DNA from: JBAVQS01 sp049694275
GTDB taxonomy: Bacteria > Chloroflexota > Anaerolineae > UBA4142 > SHND01
DNA: 22,239 nt
Reading direction: 5' to 3'
Assembly: GCA_049694275.1 (NCBI GenBank)
Contig: JBAVQS010000284.1
Coordinates: 1 to 22,239, forward strand
Every line of letters starts with the position of its first letter. Positions within the stretch are counted from its first letter, which is position 1. Of this stretch, positions 6,339 through 13,914 are shown piece by piece. The notes under the pieces are model-generated. The model saw only the letters and a list, made by a program, of their open reading frames with translations. It did not search any database and had not been told where the DNA came from. The position numbers and the translations under genes were made by a program.

Positions 6339-7994
6339 ATGCCAGTACAAGCAAAAAAGACACTGAAGAAGGGAGCGCCCAGCCGCGCCAAGCCCCGCAA
6401 GCCGGCCCCGCGCAAGGCTGTGAAAATCCCTCGCATTACCTACGCGACGCTCGCGCTGACCGAAAAGGATCATGCCGAGTATGACAAGGCCGTTCAACGC
6501 GTCCGCGAACGGCTCGGCACTCATTACACGAATTATGTGAACGGGCAAGCTCGCCCCGCGCAAAATGGGCAGGAACAAAAGCACGCCAGCCCGGCCGATA
6601 CCCGGCTCATCGTGAGCTATTTTCCGCGTGCCACGCGCGAGGATACGCAGACGGCCATTCGCGCCGCCCGCGAGGCCGCGCCTGCATGGAGGGCACTGCC
6701 CTATAAAGAGCGCACCAAGATTATGCGCCGCGCCGCTGACAACCTTATCAAGAATATCTATGATATTTCCGCGACGATGGCCTTTGAGGTTGGCAAGAAT
6801 CGCGCCGAGGCCATTGCCGAGGTGAACGAATCGGCTGAACTGCTTCGCTACTACTCGAAAGTGGTTGAAGAGCACAAGGGCTATGTCCACCCACTCGAAT
6901 CGCCAGGCCGGGGCCAGCGGACGGCGAGCCTCCTCCGCCCATACGGCGTGTGGGGCGTCGTTTCGCCGTGGAATTTCCCCATGGCATTGGCAACGGGCAT
7001 GTGCGCCGGCGCGCTCGTGACGGGCAATACGGTTGTCTACAAGCCCTCTTCCGAATCACCGGTCACCGGCTGGTACATTTATCAGGCGCTGGCCGAGGCC
7101 GGCATTCCAGATGGTGTTTTCAATTTGATGGTAGGCCCCGGCTCGACGGTCGGCGAAGAGTTACTCGACAATGAGGGCATTGACGGGCTTATCTTTACCG
7201 GCTCCAAAGACGTCGGCATGCATCTCTATCGCAATTTCACGCACAAGTGGCCGCGCCCCATCATTACCGAGATGGGCGGCAAGAATCCGGCCATTGTAAC
7301 AGCGCACGCCGATCTGGACCAAGCGGCCGAAGGGTGCGCCCGCGGCGCCTTTGGGTTTGACGGGCAAAAGTGCTCGGCGACCTCCCGCATCTATGTGCAC
7401 AACAGTGTCAAGGAGCGCTTTACCCAACTGTTCCTAGAGCACTGCAACCGACTGGTTAAGGTCGGCAACCCGACCGAGCGCGGCATCTTTATGGGCCCGG
7501 TCATTAACCAGAGCGCAGTCGATACCTACCTGGACGCGGCGCGCGAAGCCGTGCGGGATGGCGGTCGCATCTTGATGGGCGGCGAACAACGCCGGGAAGG
7601 CGAGTTCGAACACGGCTTTTACGTCGATCCGTGCATCGTGGATGGGCTGCCCTACGACAATCGCCTGTTCAAAGAGGAGCTCTTTCTCCCCTTTGTCGTC
7701 ATGGCGGGATTCGACACCATCGAGGAGGCGCTGCGCGAAGCGAACGACGTGGAATTCGGACTCTGCGCGGGCATCTATAGCGAGGATAAACACGAGCTCG
7801 AATATTTCTTTGACCACATCGAGGCGGGCGTGCTCTATTCGAACCGCCGCTCGGGCGCGACGACCGGCGCCTGGCCCGGCATCAACTCATTCGGCGGTTG
7901 GAAGGGAAGCGGGTCTTCCGGCAAGTCGGCGCTCGGACCCTACTATGTGCAGCAGTTTATGCGCGAACAGTCGCGCTGGATCGTCGAGGATTGA
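6339..7994 (+). CDS. NAD(P)-dependent aldehyde dehydrogenase, 1-pyrroline-5-carboxylate dehydrogenase-like
   Basis: 551 residues. The aldehyde dehydrogenase core is complete: PWNFP (N212), cofactor Lys in VVYKPSSESP (K235), FTGSKDVG (287-294), the general base E311 in ITEMGGKNP, and the nucleophile C345 in GFDGQKCSATSR. The GQKCSA.SR context and the C-terminal FGGWKGSGSSGKSALGP resemble P5C dehydrogenases (proline and arginine catabolism, forming glutamate), as does the N-terminal LTEKDHAEYDKAVQRVRERL. Substrate remains uncertain; no proline dehydrogenase is near. An extra N-terminal tail (residues 2-32) is rich in Lys, Arg, Pro and Ala and is not part of the fold. The ATG is set by GGAGG 6 bases upstream. 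The next gene follows after 68 bases, likely in one transcript. Confidence 0.85.
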   Translation: MPVQAKKTLKKGAPSRAKPRKPAPRKAVKIPRITYATLALTEKDHAEYDKAVQRVRERLGTHYTNYVNGQARPAQNGQEQKHASPADTRLIVSYFPRATREDTQTAIRAAREAAPAWRALPYKERTKIMRRAADNLIKNIYDISATMAFEVGKNRAEAIAEVNESAELLRYYSKVVEEHKGYVHPLESPGRGQRTASLLRPYGVWGVVSPWNFPMALATGMCAGALVTGNTVVYKPSSESPVTGWYIYQALAEAGIPDGVFNLMVGPGSTVGEELLDNEGIDGLIFTGSKDVGMHLYRNFTHKWPRPIITEMGGKNPAIVTAHADLDQAAEGCARGAFGFDGQKCSATSRIYVHNSVKERFTQLFLEHCNRLVKVGNPTERGIFMGPVINQSAVDTYLDAAREAVRDGGRILMGGEQRREGEFEHGFYVDPCIVDGLPYDNRLFKEELFLPFVVMAGFDTIEEALREANDVEFGLCAGIYSEDKHELEYFFDHIEAGVLYSNRRSGATTGAWPGINSFGGWKGSGSSGKSALGPYYVQQFMREQSRWIVED

Positions 7995-8020
7995 ACGCAG
8001 GGCAAGGCCACAAGAAGGGA

Positions 8021-8046
8021 GAGGGCGGGTGCAAAAGCCCGCCCTC
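8021..8046 (+). promoter_or_regulatory. GC-rich hairpin just upstream of the oxidoreductase start
   Basis: GAGGGCGGG (8021-8029) and CCCGCCCTC (8038-8046) form a perfect 9-bp stem with an 8-base loop. It ends 16 bases before the ATG at 8063 and has no T-run, so it is more likely an mRNA stability or processing element between two co-transcribed genes than a terminator. Confidence 0.5.
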
Positions 8047-8062
8047 GACATTAGAGGGAAAG

Positions 8063-9046
8063 ATGCCCAAGAAACTACGATGGGGAATTCTGAGCACGGC
8101 GCGGATTGCCACCCAATTGGTCCGCGCAATATCACTCTCCACGCAAAATGAGCTGGTTGCGGTGGCGAGCCGCGAGCAAGCGCGGGCTGAGGCGTGGGCG
8201 CACGAGCACAAGGTCGCACACGCGTTCGGCAGTTATGACGAACTGCTCGCTTCCGAGCTCATCGACGCAGTCTATATTCCACTGCCCAATGGGCTGCACC
8301 AAGAGTGGGCGATTCGCGCAGCCGAGCAAGGCAAGCACATCCTTTGCGAGAAATCATTGGCGAACAACGCCGCCGCGGCGCAAGCGATGGCTATGGCGGC
8401 AAGGCAACGCGGGGTCCTATTGATGGAAGCGTTCATGTACCGCTTTCATCCACAGTGTGCGCAGGTCCAGCAGATGATCGCGGAGGGGGCAATTGGCGAC
8501 CTACGAATCATCCGCGCAACCTTTGGATTCAACCTGACGCGGCCAGACGATATTCGATGGGATAAGGCGCTGGGCGGCGGCTCACTGCTCGACGTCGGGT
8601 GCTACGCCGTAAACGTTTCACGCCTGCTCGCCGGCGTGGAGCCGGTAGCCGTCCAGGCGAGCGCAACCTGGACGCCGGGAGAGGTGGATTCGTCGCTGGT
8701 CGGAGTCATGGAATTTCCGAATGGCGTCATTGCGGCCATCGACAGCTCTTTCCAGACTGGCGGGCATCAATGGGTGGGAATCTCCGGCACGCAGGGTCAC
8801 ATTGGATTGGTCACGCCGTTTCGTATGGATGAGAACCCAACCACGATCCTCTACGACCACGGCGGCAAGAGCGAGACCGCCAGAGGACGCGGGGCGAACG
8901 AATATCATCAAATGGTAGAGCACTTTTCGGACGCAGTGCTTAACAGTCATCCCCTGAGCTATCCGCCCGAGAGCAGCCTCGCCCAGATGCGTGTGCTCGA
9001 CGCGCTGGCGGAATCGGCGCGGTCGCGCCGGCGCATCGAGTTATAA
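8063..9046 (+). CDS. Gfo/Idh/MocA-family oxidoreductase
   Basis: 327 residues, the normal length of this NAD(P)-dependent sugar/cyclitol or dihydrodiol dehydrogenase family. The Rossmann motif WGILSTARIA opens the protein (residues 7-16). The catalytic-Lys segment reads HILCEKSLANN, with Ser in place of the common Pro of EKP. GGGSLLDVGCYAVNVSRLL carries the conserved Asp and Tyr of the second domain, which looks most like the trans-dihydrodiol/D-xylose dehydrogenase branch. The substrate is not predictable. The start is fixed by AGAGGG (8053-8058) before the ATG; an upstream reading into the previous gene has no ribosome site. It ends at a strong hairpin shared with the convergent HEAT gene. 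Co-transcription with the aldehyde dehydrogenase suggests, but does not prove, one pathway. Confidence 0.9.
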   Translation: MPKKLRWGILSTARIATQLVRAISLSTQNELVAVASREQARAEAWAHEHKVAHAFGSYDELLASELIDAVYIPLPNGLHQEWAIRAAEQGKHILCEKSLANNAAAAQAMAMAARQRGVLLMEAFMYRFHPQCAQVQQMIAEGAIGDLRIIRATFGFNLTRPDDIRWDKALGGGSLLDVGCYAVNVSRLLAGVEPVAVQASATWTPGEVDSSLVGVMEFPNGVIAAIDSSFQTGGHQWVGISGTQGHIGLVTPFRMDENPTTILYDHGGKSETARGRGANEYHQMVEHFSDAVLNSHPLSYPPESSLAQMRVLDALAESARSRRRIEL

Positions 9047-9047
9047 C

Positions 9048-9075
9048 GAGAGCGTGGAGTTCCCTCCACGCTCTC
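9048..9075 (+). terminator. Terminator between convergent genes
   Basis: GAGAGCGTGGAG (9048-9059) and CTCCACGCTCTC (9064-9075) form a perfect 12-bp stem with a TTCC loop, fitting exactly between the stop codons of the oxidoreductase and HEAT genes. A pyrimidine- and T-rich stretch follows on the plus strand. Confidence 0.8.
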
Positions 9076-10155
9076 TTATTCCTCTTCTTCCTCTTTTTTT
9101 TCGCCGAGCTCATCGTCGTCCAGATCGAGTTTTTCCTCTTTATACAGATCCCAGTCCTCGCCAAGAAGCTCGGACTCTAGCTGCAGGTCCTCCTGATCGG
9201 AAAGGCCCATATCGTAGAGGAGCATTTCCGAGCCGCTGTTAAACTCGAGCTCGTCAAGAGCATCCTGGGCGATCTCGCGCGCTGCTTCGTCCTCTCCTTC
9301 AAGGATATCGATGAGCGTCTGCTTGGCCTCCTTGCCGCCAATCTGGCCGAGTGACGTGATCGCGGCAAGCTGCACTTCACGATCGGCATCCTCCAAAAGC
9401 TCGATCAGACGGGGGACGACTGCCTTGTATTCCAGCTCACCCACCGCGCGCGCCGCTTCATAGCGAAGTTGGGGGTCCGACGAATACAGTTCTTGCGCCA
9501 ACGTGCGTCGCCAGTAGGGATCGGCGCTGCGACCCATCGCAAACAGGGCGGTTGCCCGCATCAATGCATCGTCGTCAGCATACGCCGAGGCGATGATATT
9601 CCGCACCAGGTCATTCCCCAGGTAAGCGATGGATTCAATGGCCCGGCGGCGAACGAGCGGGTCTTCGGCAGGGTTCCGAACGACGGCAAGGAGGGCTTCG
9701 GTAACCCGTTCGCCCCGGTCGGCCGGAATCCGCTTGGTTTCAGAGAGCAGGACAAACCGCCCGAGGCTCTCGGCGGCGGCGGCGCGTACCCGGGCGGCGG
9801 CATCACTGCGCATGGCGCCAATCAGCGGGTTGATGAGCGTCAAATCCTCATCCTCCCACAATCCATCCAGCGCATGCTCGCGCACCTCCGCATCCTCATC
9901 TTCCATCAGGTGCCGGAATAACCGGTTGAAATCCGCTTCGATGCTCTCTTCCGCCAGATCCCTGAGCGCCAGCGCGACCTGCCGGCGTCGGGCAACGGGT
10001 AGTGCAGCCCAGGTCTCCGCAAATTTCTCCAGTTCCGGGCGGGTCACATCGGACAGGGTAAACAGCGTCGCCATCGAAAGGACATCGTCCCCCTTTCTCA
10101 TATTATCCAGCGCCGCCGCAAAATCCGGGTCGAGGTTTGTTTTTCTCTTGGGCAT
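9076..10155 (-). CDS. HEAT-repeat protein with acidic C-terminal tail
   Basis: 359 residues. From about residue 70 to 290 the protein is made of roughly 30-residue two-helix HEAT/PBS-lyase-like units, recognisable in runs such as DAEVREHALDGLWE, DAAARVRAAAAESLGRF, DPLVRRRAIESIAYLG and DREVQLAAITSLGQIGG. Such solenoids bind other proteins. The last 60 or so residues are strongly acidic (LESELLGEDWDLYKEEKLDLDD and ending in a Glu run). There is no signal peptide or membrane segment, so it should be cytoplasmic. The partner is unknown. There is only a weak AAGATG-like ribosome site before the ATG. It is a single-gene unit whose mRNA probably begins with a strong hairpin (10182-10207). Confidence 0.9.
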   Translation of the reverse strand: MPKRKTNLDPDFAAALDNMRKGDDVLSMATLFTLSDVTRPELEKFAETWAALPVARRRQVALALRDLAEESIEADFNRLFRHLMEDEDAEVREHALDGLWEDEDLTLINPLIGAMRSDAAARVRAAAAESLGRFVLLSETKRIPADRGERVTEALLAVVRNPAEDPLVRRRAIESIAYLGNDLVRNIIASAYADDDALMRATALFAMGRSADPYWRRTLAQELYSSDPQLRYEAARAVGELEYKAVVPRLIELLEDADREVQLAAITSLGQIGGKEAKQTLIDILEGEDEAAREIAQDALDELEFNSGSEMLLYDMGLSDQEDLQLESELLGEDWDLYKEEKLDLDDDELGEKKEEEEE

Positions 10156-10181
10156 AGATCATCTTATTTTCAGTTTACAAG

Positions 10182-10207
10182 ACAGCCAGCGGCTTACCGC
10201 TGGCTGT
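10182..10207 (-). promoter_or_regulatory. Hairpin at the predicted 5' end of the HEAT-gene mRNA
   Basis: ACAGCCAGCGG (10182-10192) and its complement (10197-10207) form a perfect 11-bp stem with a 4-base loop. It lies between the extended -10 at 10216-10224 and the ATG at 10155, and starts within about 2 bases of the predicted transcription start. No T-run follows, so a stabilising 5' structure is more likely than a terminator. Confidence 0.55.
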
Positions 10208-10215
10208 GTGAATAA

Positions 10216-10224
10216 ATTATATCA
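10216..10224 (-). promoter_or_regulatory. Extended -10 promoter of the HEAT-repeat gene
   Basis: On the minus strand the sequence is TGATATAAT, a perfect extended -10 (TATAAT at 10216-10221). A TCGACA box stands 15 bp further upstream. Confidence 0.6.
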
Positions 10225-10331
10225 CAGGTTGGCAAATGTCGACGCGAGGCTCTTGGCCCTCCCAAACAAGCTATTTTGAGCCGGTTTTCCTCCTCGGCCG
10301 CCCTTGCCGGCGCATGAATACACCTCCCACA

Positions 10332-10381
10332 AAAAAACAGAAAAGGGGCAGAGCATCCGAATGCCGGGTGCTGCCCCTTTT
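10332..10381 (-). terminator. Rho-independent terminator of the TP-repeat surface gene
   Basis: AAAAGGGGCAG (10341-10351) pairs perfectly with CTGCCCCTTTT (10371-10381). Read on the minus strand, the stem is followed by TTTTCTGTTTTTTT, a good U-tract. It lies 26 bases after the stop at 10407. Confidence 0.85.
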
Positions 10382-10406
10382 ATCAATCCATTGGTCTCTC
10401 CTGGGT

Positions 10407-12272
10407 CTAGCTGTCAGGCACAAGCCAACCGAATAGGGTGTGCCAGAGTGGCTGGAACAGGTCGCCTACACGGTTCCCAACAGGCGCGTTCGCTGGGGCG
10501 GTAATAGGCTGGAGATTCGCACCCAGGGTGATACAGGCCTGGCTCCCCCCCGCAGCCTGGCTCGCAGTGACCGTCGCGCAGTTCGTAAACGAGGATGGCG
10601 GATTGGACGCATTCACCTCAATTGCGAACGAATCGGTGGTCTGGGCGGCGAGGGAACTAAGGCTGCAGGTCACTGTACGGTTGCCACTGGTATAGCTGCA
10701 CTTCCACGGCTGTCCACTGGGGACGATTGTCGCCACGTACACAACGGCGCTGGGGAGCGGATCCACGACGACGACGTTCGATATGGCCGTACGCCCGGCA
10801 TTGGTGACCGAGATGTGATAGAGCAGGGTGGAACCGCTCACGACCTGCGCCGTCTTTGTGATCTGCAGCGCCGAAGTCGGCATGGCCGTCGGCGTATCCG
10901 TGGGCGTCACGGTCGCCGTAGGACTATTGGTCGGCGTATTGGTCACCGTCGGCGTCGACGTGTTCGTCGGCGTATTGGTCGGCGTGTCCGTCACCGTTGG
11001 TGTATTCGTATTGGTCGGGGTATCAGTCACCGTCGGCGTCGACGTATTCGTCGGCGTATCAGTTACTGTCGGTGTCAGCGTATTCGTCGGCGTATCGGTG
11101 GGCGTGTCGGTCACTGTCGGCGTATTCGTATTGGTCGGGGTATCAGTCACCGTTGGTGTATCAGTGAGCGTACTGGTTGGCGTATTCGTCGGTGTGTCCG
11201 TCGGCGTGTTCGTCGGTGTATTCGTTGGCGTGTCTGTCGGCGTGTTCGTCGGCGTATCGGTTGGCGTATTCGTCGGCGTGTTCGTTGGTGTATCAGTCGG
11301 CGTATTCGTTGGCGTATTAGTCGGTGTATTAGTCGGCGTATCAGTCGGCGTATTCGTCGGCGTGTTCGTCGGCGTATTCGTCGGCGTATTCGTCGGCGTG
11401 TTCGTTGGCGTATCAGTCGGCGTGTTCGTCGGTGTATTGGTCGGGGTGTCCGTCGGCGTATCAGTCGGCGTGTTCGTCGGCGTATTCGTTGGCGTATCAG
11501 TCGGCGTGTTCGTCGGTGTATTGGTCGGGGTGTCCGTCGGCGTATTTGTTGGGGTATTCGTAATCGTCGGCGTCAGCGTGTTTGTCGGGGTATCAGTAAT
11601 TGTTGGAGTAGTGGTATCGGTCGGCGTATTGGTGTTGGTGGATGTAGCGGTCGGGGTATTGGTCATCGTCGGCGTCGGCGTATTCGTCGGCGTATTCGTA
11701 ATCGTCGGTGTAGACGTACTGGTCGCGGTAGGGCTATTCGTGGGTGTCTGCGTACTGGTTGACGTTGGAGTCGACGTGCCAAGCGCTTTGGTAAAGGTCG
11801 CCGTGCAAGTCTGGTCGGTACTCATGGTCACTGTACCGTTCTGATTACAGGCCCCGCTCCAACCGCCAAAGGAGGATCCGGCGCCGGGCGTGGCAGAAAG
11901 GGTGACAATCTTACCACGCATAAACAGTGTGGTGCAGGTTCCGGATGTCACTCCTGCCTTGATCGTACAATTGATCCCGTTCGGGCCGGTTACCTTGCCA
12001 TTGCCGGTGCCGGCGCCTTTTACCGTCAGGGTCAAGCCTGAGCCCTGCTCTGGACCCAGCATGTAATTAGAATTATCGCCAGCGGCGTTCGCAGAACCGT
12101 CGACGGCGACAAGGTCAGGCGAGGTGGACTGTCCATTCGCGAATTGAATCGGCGCCTGGAAGGCAGCCTGAGCGGAGGTGAACCCCAGGGCAAGTAAACC
12201 GAGAAAAAGCGCCAGGGCCAGGAATAAAGCGAGGTGCGTGCGCGAGGGAACAATGTTGTGCTGGTTGTGCAT
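10407..12272 (-). CDS. Secreted surface protein: InlB-like repeat, long Thr-Pro stalk, DUF11 domain
   Basis: 621 residues. A signal peptide or membrane anchor spans residues 12-36 (ALFLALALFLGLLALGF, then AQA). Residues 80-162 look like a divergent InlB-type bacterial repeat domain, with GNGKVTGPNGINCTIKAG, GGWSGAC and CTATF. Residues 166-466 are an uninterrupted TPTNTPTDTP-like stalk. Residues 467-585 fit a DUF11/CARDB-like beta-sandwich (ITKTAQVVSGSTLLYHISVTN, VVVVDPLPSAV). The tail ends GWLVPDS without a visible sorting motif or membrane helix, so the anchoring mode is open. AAGGAG precedes the ATG. The gene's own promoter seems to lie across the adjacent insertion sequence. Such stalked proteins are common in Chloroflexota; binding target unknown. 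Confidence 0.9.
   Translation of the reverse strand: MHNQHNIVPSRTHLALFLALALFLGLLALGFTSAQAAFQAPIQFANGQSTSPDLVAVDGSANAAGDNSNYMLGPEQGSGLTLTVKGAGTGNGKVTGPNGINCTIKAGVTSGTCTTLFMRGKIVTLSATPGAGSSFGGWSGACNQNGTVTMSTDQTCTATFTKALGTSTPTSTSTQTPTNSPTATSTSTPTITNTPTNTPTPTMTNTPTATSTNTNTPTDTTTPTITDTPTNTLTPTITNTPTNTPTDTPTNTPTNTPTDTPTNTPTNTPTDTPTDTPTNTPTNTPTDTPTNTPTNTPTNTPTNTPTNTPTDTPTNTPTNTPTNTPTDTPTNTPTNTPTDTPTNTPTDTPTNTPTNTPTDTPTNTPTSTLTDTPTVTDTPTNTNTPTVTDTPTDTPTNTLTPTVTDTPTNTSTPTVTDTPTNTNTPTVTDTPTNTPTNTSTPTVTNTPTNSPTATVTPTDTPTAMPTSALQITKTAQVVSGSTLLYHISVTNAGRTAISNVVVVDPLPSAVVYVATIVPSGQPWKCSYTSGNRTVTCSLSSLAAQTTDSFAIEVNASNPPSSFTNCATVTASQAAGGSQACITLGANLQPITAPANAPVGNRVGDLFQPLWHTLFGWLVPDS
10875..11777 (-). repeat. 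Tandem repeat array encoding the TP stalk
   Basis: About 900 bp of degenerate tandem 12-bp units (plus-strand GTCGGCGTATTC and close variants), coding for alternating TPTN, TPTD and rarer TPTV/TPTS units. Runs of near-identical 24-60 bp blocks in 11190-11540 suggest recent expansion by slippage or recombination. The repeat keeps several opposite-strand frames open, giving false long ORFs there. Confidence 0.95.
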
Positions 12273-12324
12273 GATGCGCTCCTTGACAGATAGAGATGGA
12301 GATTGGATTACAACCCGTTTACCT

Positions 12325-13802
12325 TAATTACCTAATTTTTGCCCAAATTGGGCTACATTTCATCCCTTGAACGCACTCTGAAAAGCGGTCGCCAAGGGAT
12401 GTCTCTCATTCAAGGCGATCTCTTGAATGTGCCCATCTGCACTCATGGTCACGCGACCATCAATTTGCAAGACATCACGGACCGTACGTTGAATGCCGTA
12501 CTTTTCAAATCGCGGATCGATCTGCGCTAATTCATTGCGGGTCCAGATGACAACGTCGTGGCCCAATTGACCGAGCAAGACCAACATCTCTTGCGCCGCA
12601 AACCGCTGCTTGTTGCGATGGCTCAACCCTAACCCTTGCTTGTCCCCTTTGTTCTGCGTTTCGACGCCACCGCCCCGCCGATCATACGCATACACCGCCG
12701 CCAAGAGGACATCCGCCGCTTGAACATTGGCCGGTGGGACCAACGCACTCAGATGAAAGAGCATCGCATCGGTCAAATTGAAAACCAAGACATGATAACT
12801 CCATTCGCCTTTCTGGGTGCGACTGCGCAGACCAACTTGGCGCGTGGGCGCCGCATAGTCATGCGGTTCCGTGATCCAGCCGACTTCGCGGCCGCTCACT
12901 TTCGGATCGGGATACCAGGTCTGCACAGACGCGATCAAGTTTGCCGTGCGCCGCCAACTGCGGACCTTGACGAGCAGGTAGTAATAGCGACTCAGAATCC
13001 AGTTGATGTCGTGGTCGTCACCGCCACCCCCATCGATGCGAATAATCGTCGATTTACGCTTATTTTCAGCCAATTCCAGCGTCTCTTCGGTGGCGGCCAG
13101 CAATTCTTGGAGACAATGATCCAATTGGCGTTTACCGGAATACAAGCGATCAATAATGATCTCGTCATACCAGGTGGCCAGCACACGCCCTAACTGCCGG
13201 CCGCGGCGGTTGCGTTGTTTCGCGAAGTAGCCTTTCGTGACGTGTTCACCTTGCCGGCCTGCGGGCAGCCCGGTCATATCGATGTCGAAGAGTTGCCAGG
13301 TCTGCGTATAGTTGTGGTGATAACATTGACTGTGCTGGCGCACGATCCATTGGATCGCGGTCCGCATTTGGCTCACATTCTCTGCGGTACACGCATTCAA
13401 GGTATCACTGATCGTTGACTGTTCGGCGCACGTTTGCCGGCCAAAGGCGCGCTGCAAAGCGCGATCGGGGCGCACGCGCGTATTGACTTCGACGAGTCCG
13501 ACGCCGCCGGCCAAGATGCTGATGAAACAGTCCAACAATTTATCGAGGGGCGTATGTTGCCGGACTTTTTGTTTGATCTGGACGTGTGCCGCGACAATGG
13601 CCCAGATGCCGAGTTTCTGAAAATGGACACCGAGCGCGACCAGGCTCGCGCGTGCCGAGAATTCTACGGATGCCGTCATACGGATCGCTTCCTTTCGAAG
13701 ATTGAACGCCAAGATTCATCTTCGCGCAGAAAGCCATCCGGGAGGGCAAAACGTCAAAGTTGGACGATTTGTAGCCCAATTTGGGCAAAAATTAGGTAAT
13801 TA
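12325..13802 (-). mobile_element. Intact insertion sequence with perfect terminal inverted repeats
   Basis: Ends 12331-12357 and 13770-13796 are perfect 27-bp inverted repeats beginning CCTAATTTTTGCCC. TAATTA flanks both sides (12325-12330, 13797-13802) as a likely 6-bp target duplication. Because it is self-complementary it also extends the inverted repeat to 33 bp, so a 4-bp AATT duplication with ACC ends is an equal reading. The element proper is 1,466 bp and holds one full-length transposase gene. The CC ends recall IS1380, but the family is not certain. The repeat itself contains the near-palindrome GCCCAAATTGGGC. The lack of decay suggests recent insertion. Confidence 0.9.
12360..13679 (-). 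CDS. DDE-type transposase
   Basis: 439 residues. Candidate acidic catalytic residues are D132/D134 in the strand FDIDMTGLP and D216 in IIRIDGGGG, in the layout of DDE transposases (IS4/IS1380-like). A long insertion with the run GYFAKQRNRRGRQLGRVLA follows the first Asp; I cannot place the final Glu with confidence. The start is the ATG at 13679, preceded by AAAGGAAG; an upstream in-frame TTG at 13712 is less likely. The gene fills the element between the terminal repeats, with the stop just inside the left repeat. No frameshift or internal stop is seen, so it should be functional. It is oriented towards the TP-stalk gene and may contribute read-through transcription. Confidence 0.9.
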   Translation of the reverse strand: MTASVEFSARASLVALGVHFQKLGIWAIVAAHVQIKQKVRQHTPLDKLLDCFISILAGGVGLVEVNTRVRPDRALQRAFGRQTCAEQSTISDTLNACTAENVSQMRTAIQWIVRQHSQCYHHNYTQTWQLFDIDMTGLPAGRQGEHVTKGYFAKQRNRRGRQLGRVLATWYDEIIIDRLYSGKRQLDHCLQELLAATEETLELAENKRKSTIIRIDGGGGDDHDINWILSRYYYLLVKVRSWRRTANLIASVQTWYPDPKVSGREVGWITEPHDYAAPTRQVGLRSRTQKGEWSYHVLVFNLTDAMLFHLSALVPPANVQAADVLLAAVYAYDRRGGGVETQNKGDKQGLGLSHRNKQRFAAQEMLVLLGQLGHDVVIWTRNELAQIDPRFEKYGIQRTVRDVLQIDGRVTMSADGHIQEIALNERHPLATAFQSAFKG

Positions 13803-13806
13803 GAAC

Positions 13807-13836
13807 ATTATAGTCGGGAGGGTTAAAACGTGTCAA
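13807..13836 (-). promoter_or_regulatory. Near-consensus promoter immediately outside the IS
   Basis: On the minus strand TTGACA (13831-13836) and TATAAT (13807-13812) are both perfect hexamers, 18 bp apart. The predicted start falls at about 13800, in the target duplication of the IS. Without the element it would lie about 55 bases before the TP-stalk gene. Confidence 0.75.
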
Positions 13837-13861
13837 TGGAATCAAGGTACTAGCCGCCGTA

Positions 13862-13895
13862 CAACCAGCGCGAATCTCCCGATTCGCGCTGGTTG
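13862..13895 (-). terminator. Hairpin after the small membrane protein gene
   Basis: CAACCAGCGCGAATC (13862-13876) and its exact complement (13881-13895) form a 15-bp stem with a TCCC loop, 20 bases after the stop on the minus strand. The following U-tract is poor. Confidence 0.65.
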
Positions 13896-13914
13896 GTAAG
13901 ACGAACAACCCGGC

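Noticed and set aside
9629..10279. 216-residue plus-strand frame opposite the HEAT gene
   Set aside because: Ser/Arg-rich shadow frame with no ribosome site and no domain.
10875..11777. A CRISPR-like regular repeat array
   Set aside because: The units are contiguous and degenerate with no spacers, and they code for the TP stalk.
10440..11844. Two long plus-strand frames with GVSVGVFVGVF-like and RRIRRRVRR-like repeats
   Set aside because: They are the opposite-strand reading of the TP stalk, kept open by its repeat structure. The minus frame has a signal peptide, domains, ribosome site and terminator.
13241..13275. GC palindrome (CCGGCCTGCGGGCAG) within the transposase gene, resembling a small dispersed repeat
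   Set aside because: It codes GLPAGRQG in frame at a position expected for a catalytic strand, so I cannot show that it is an insertion.
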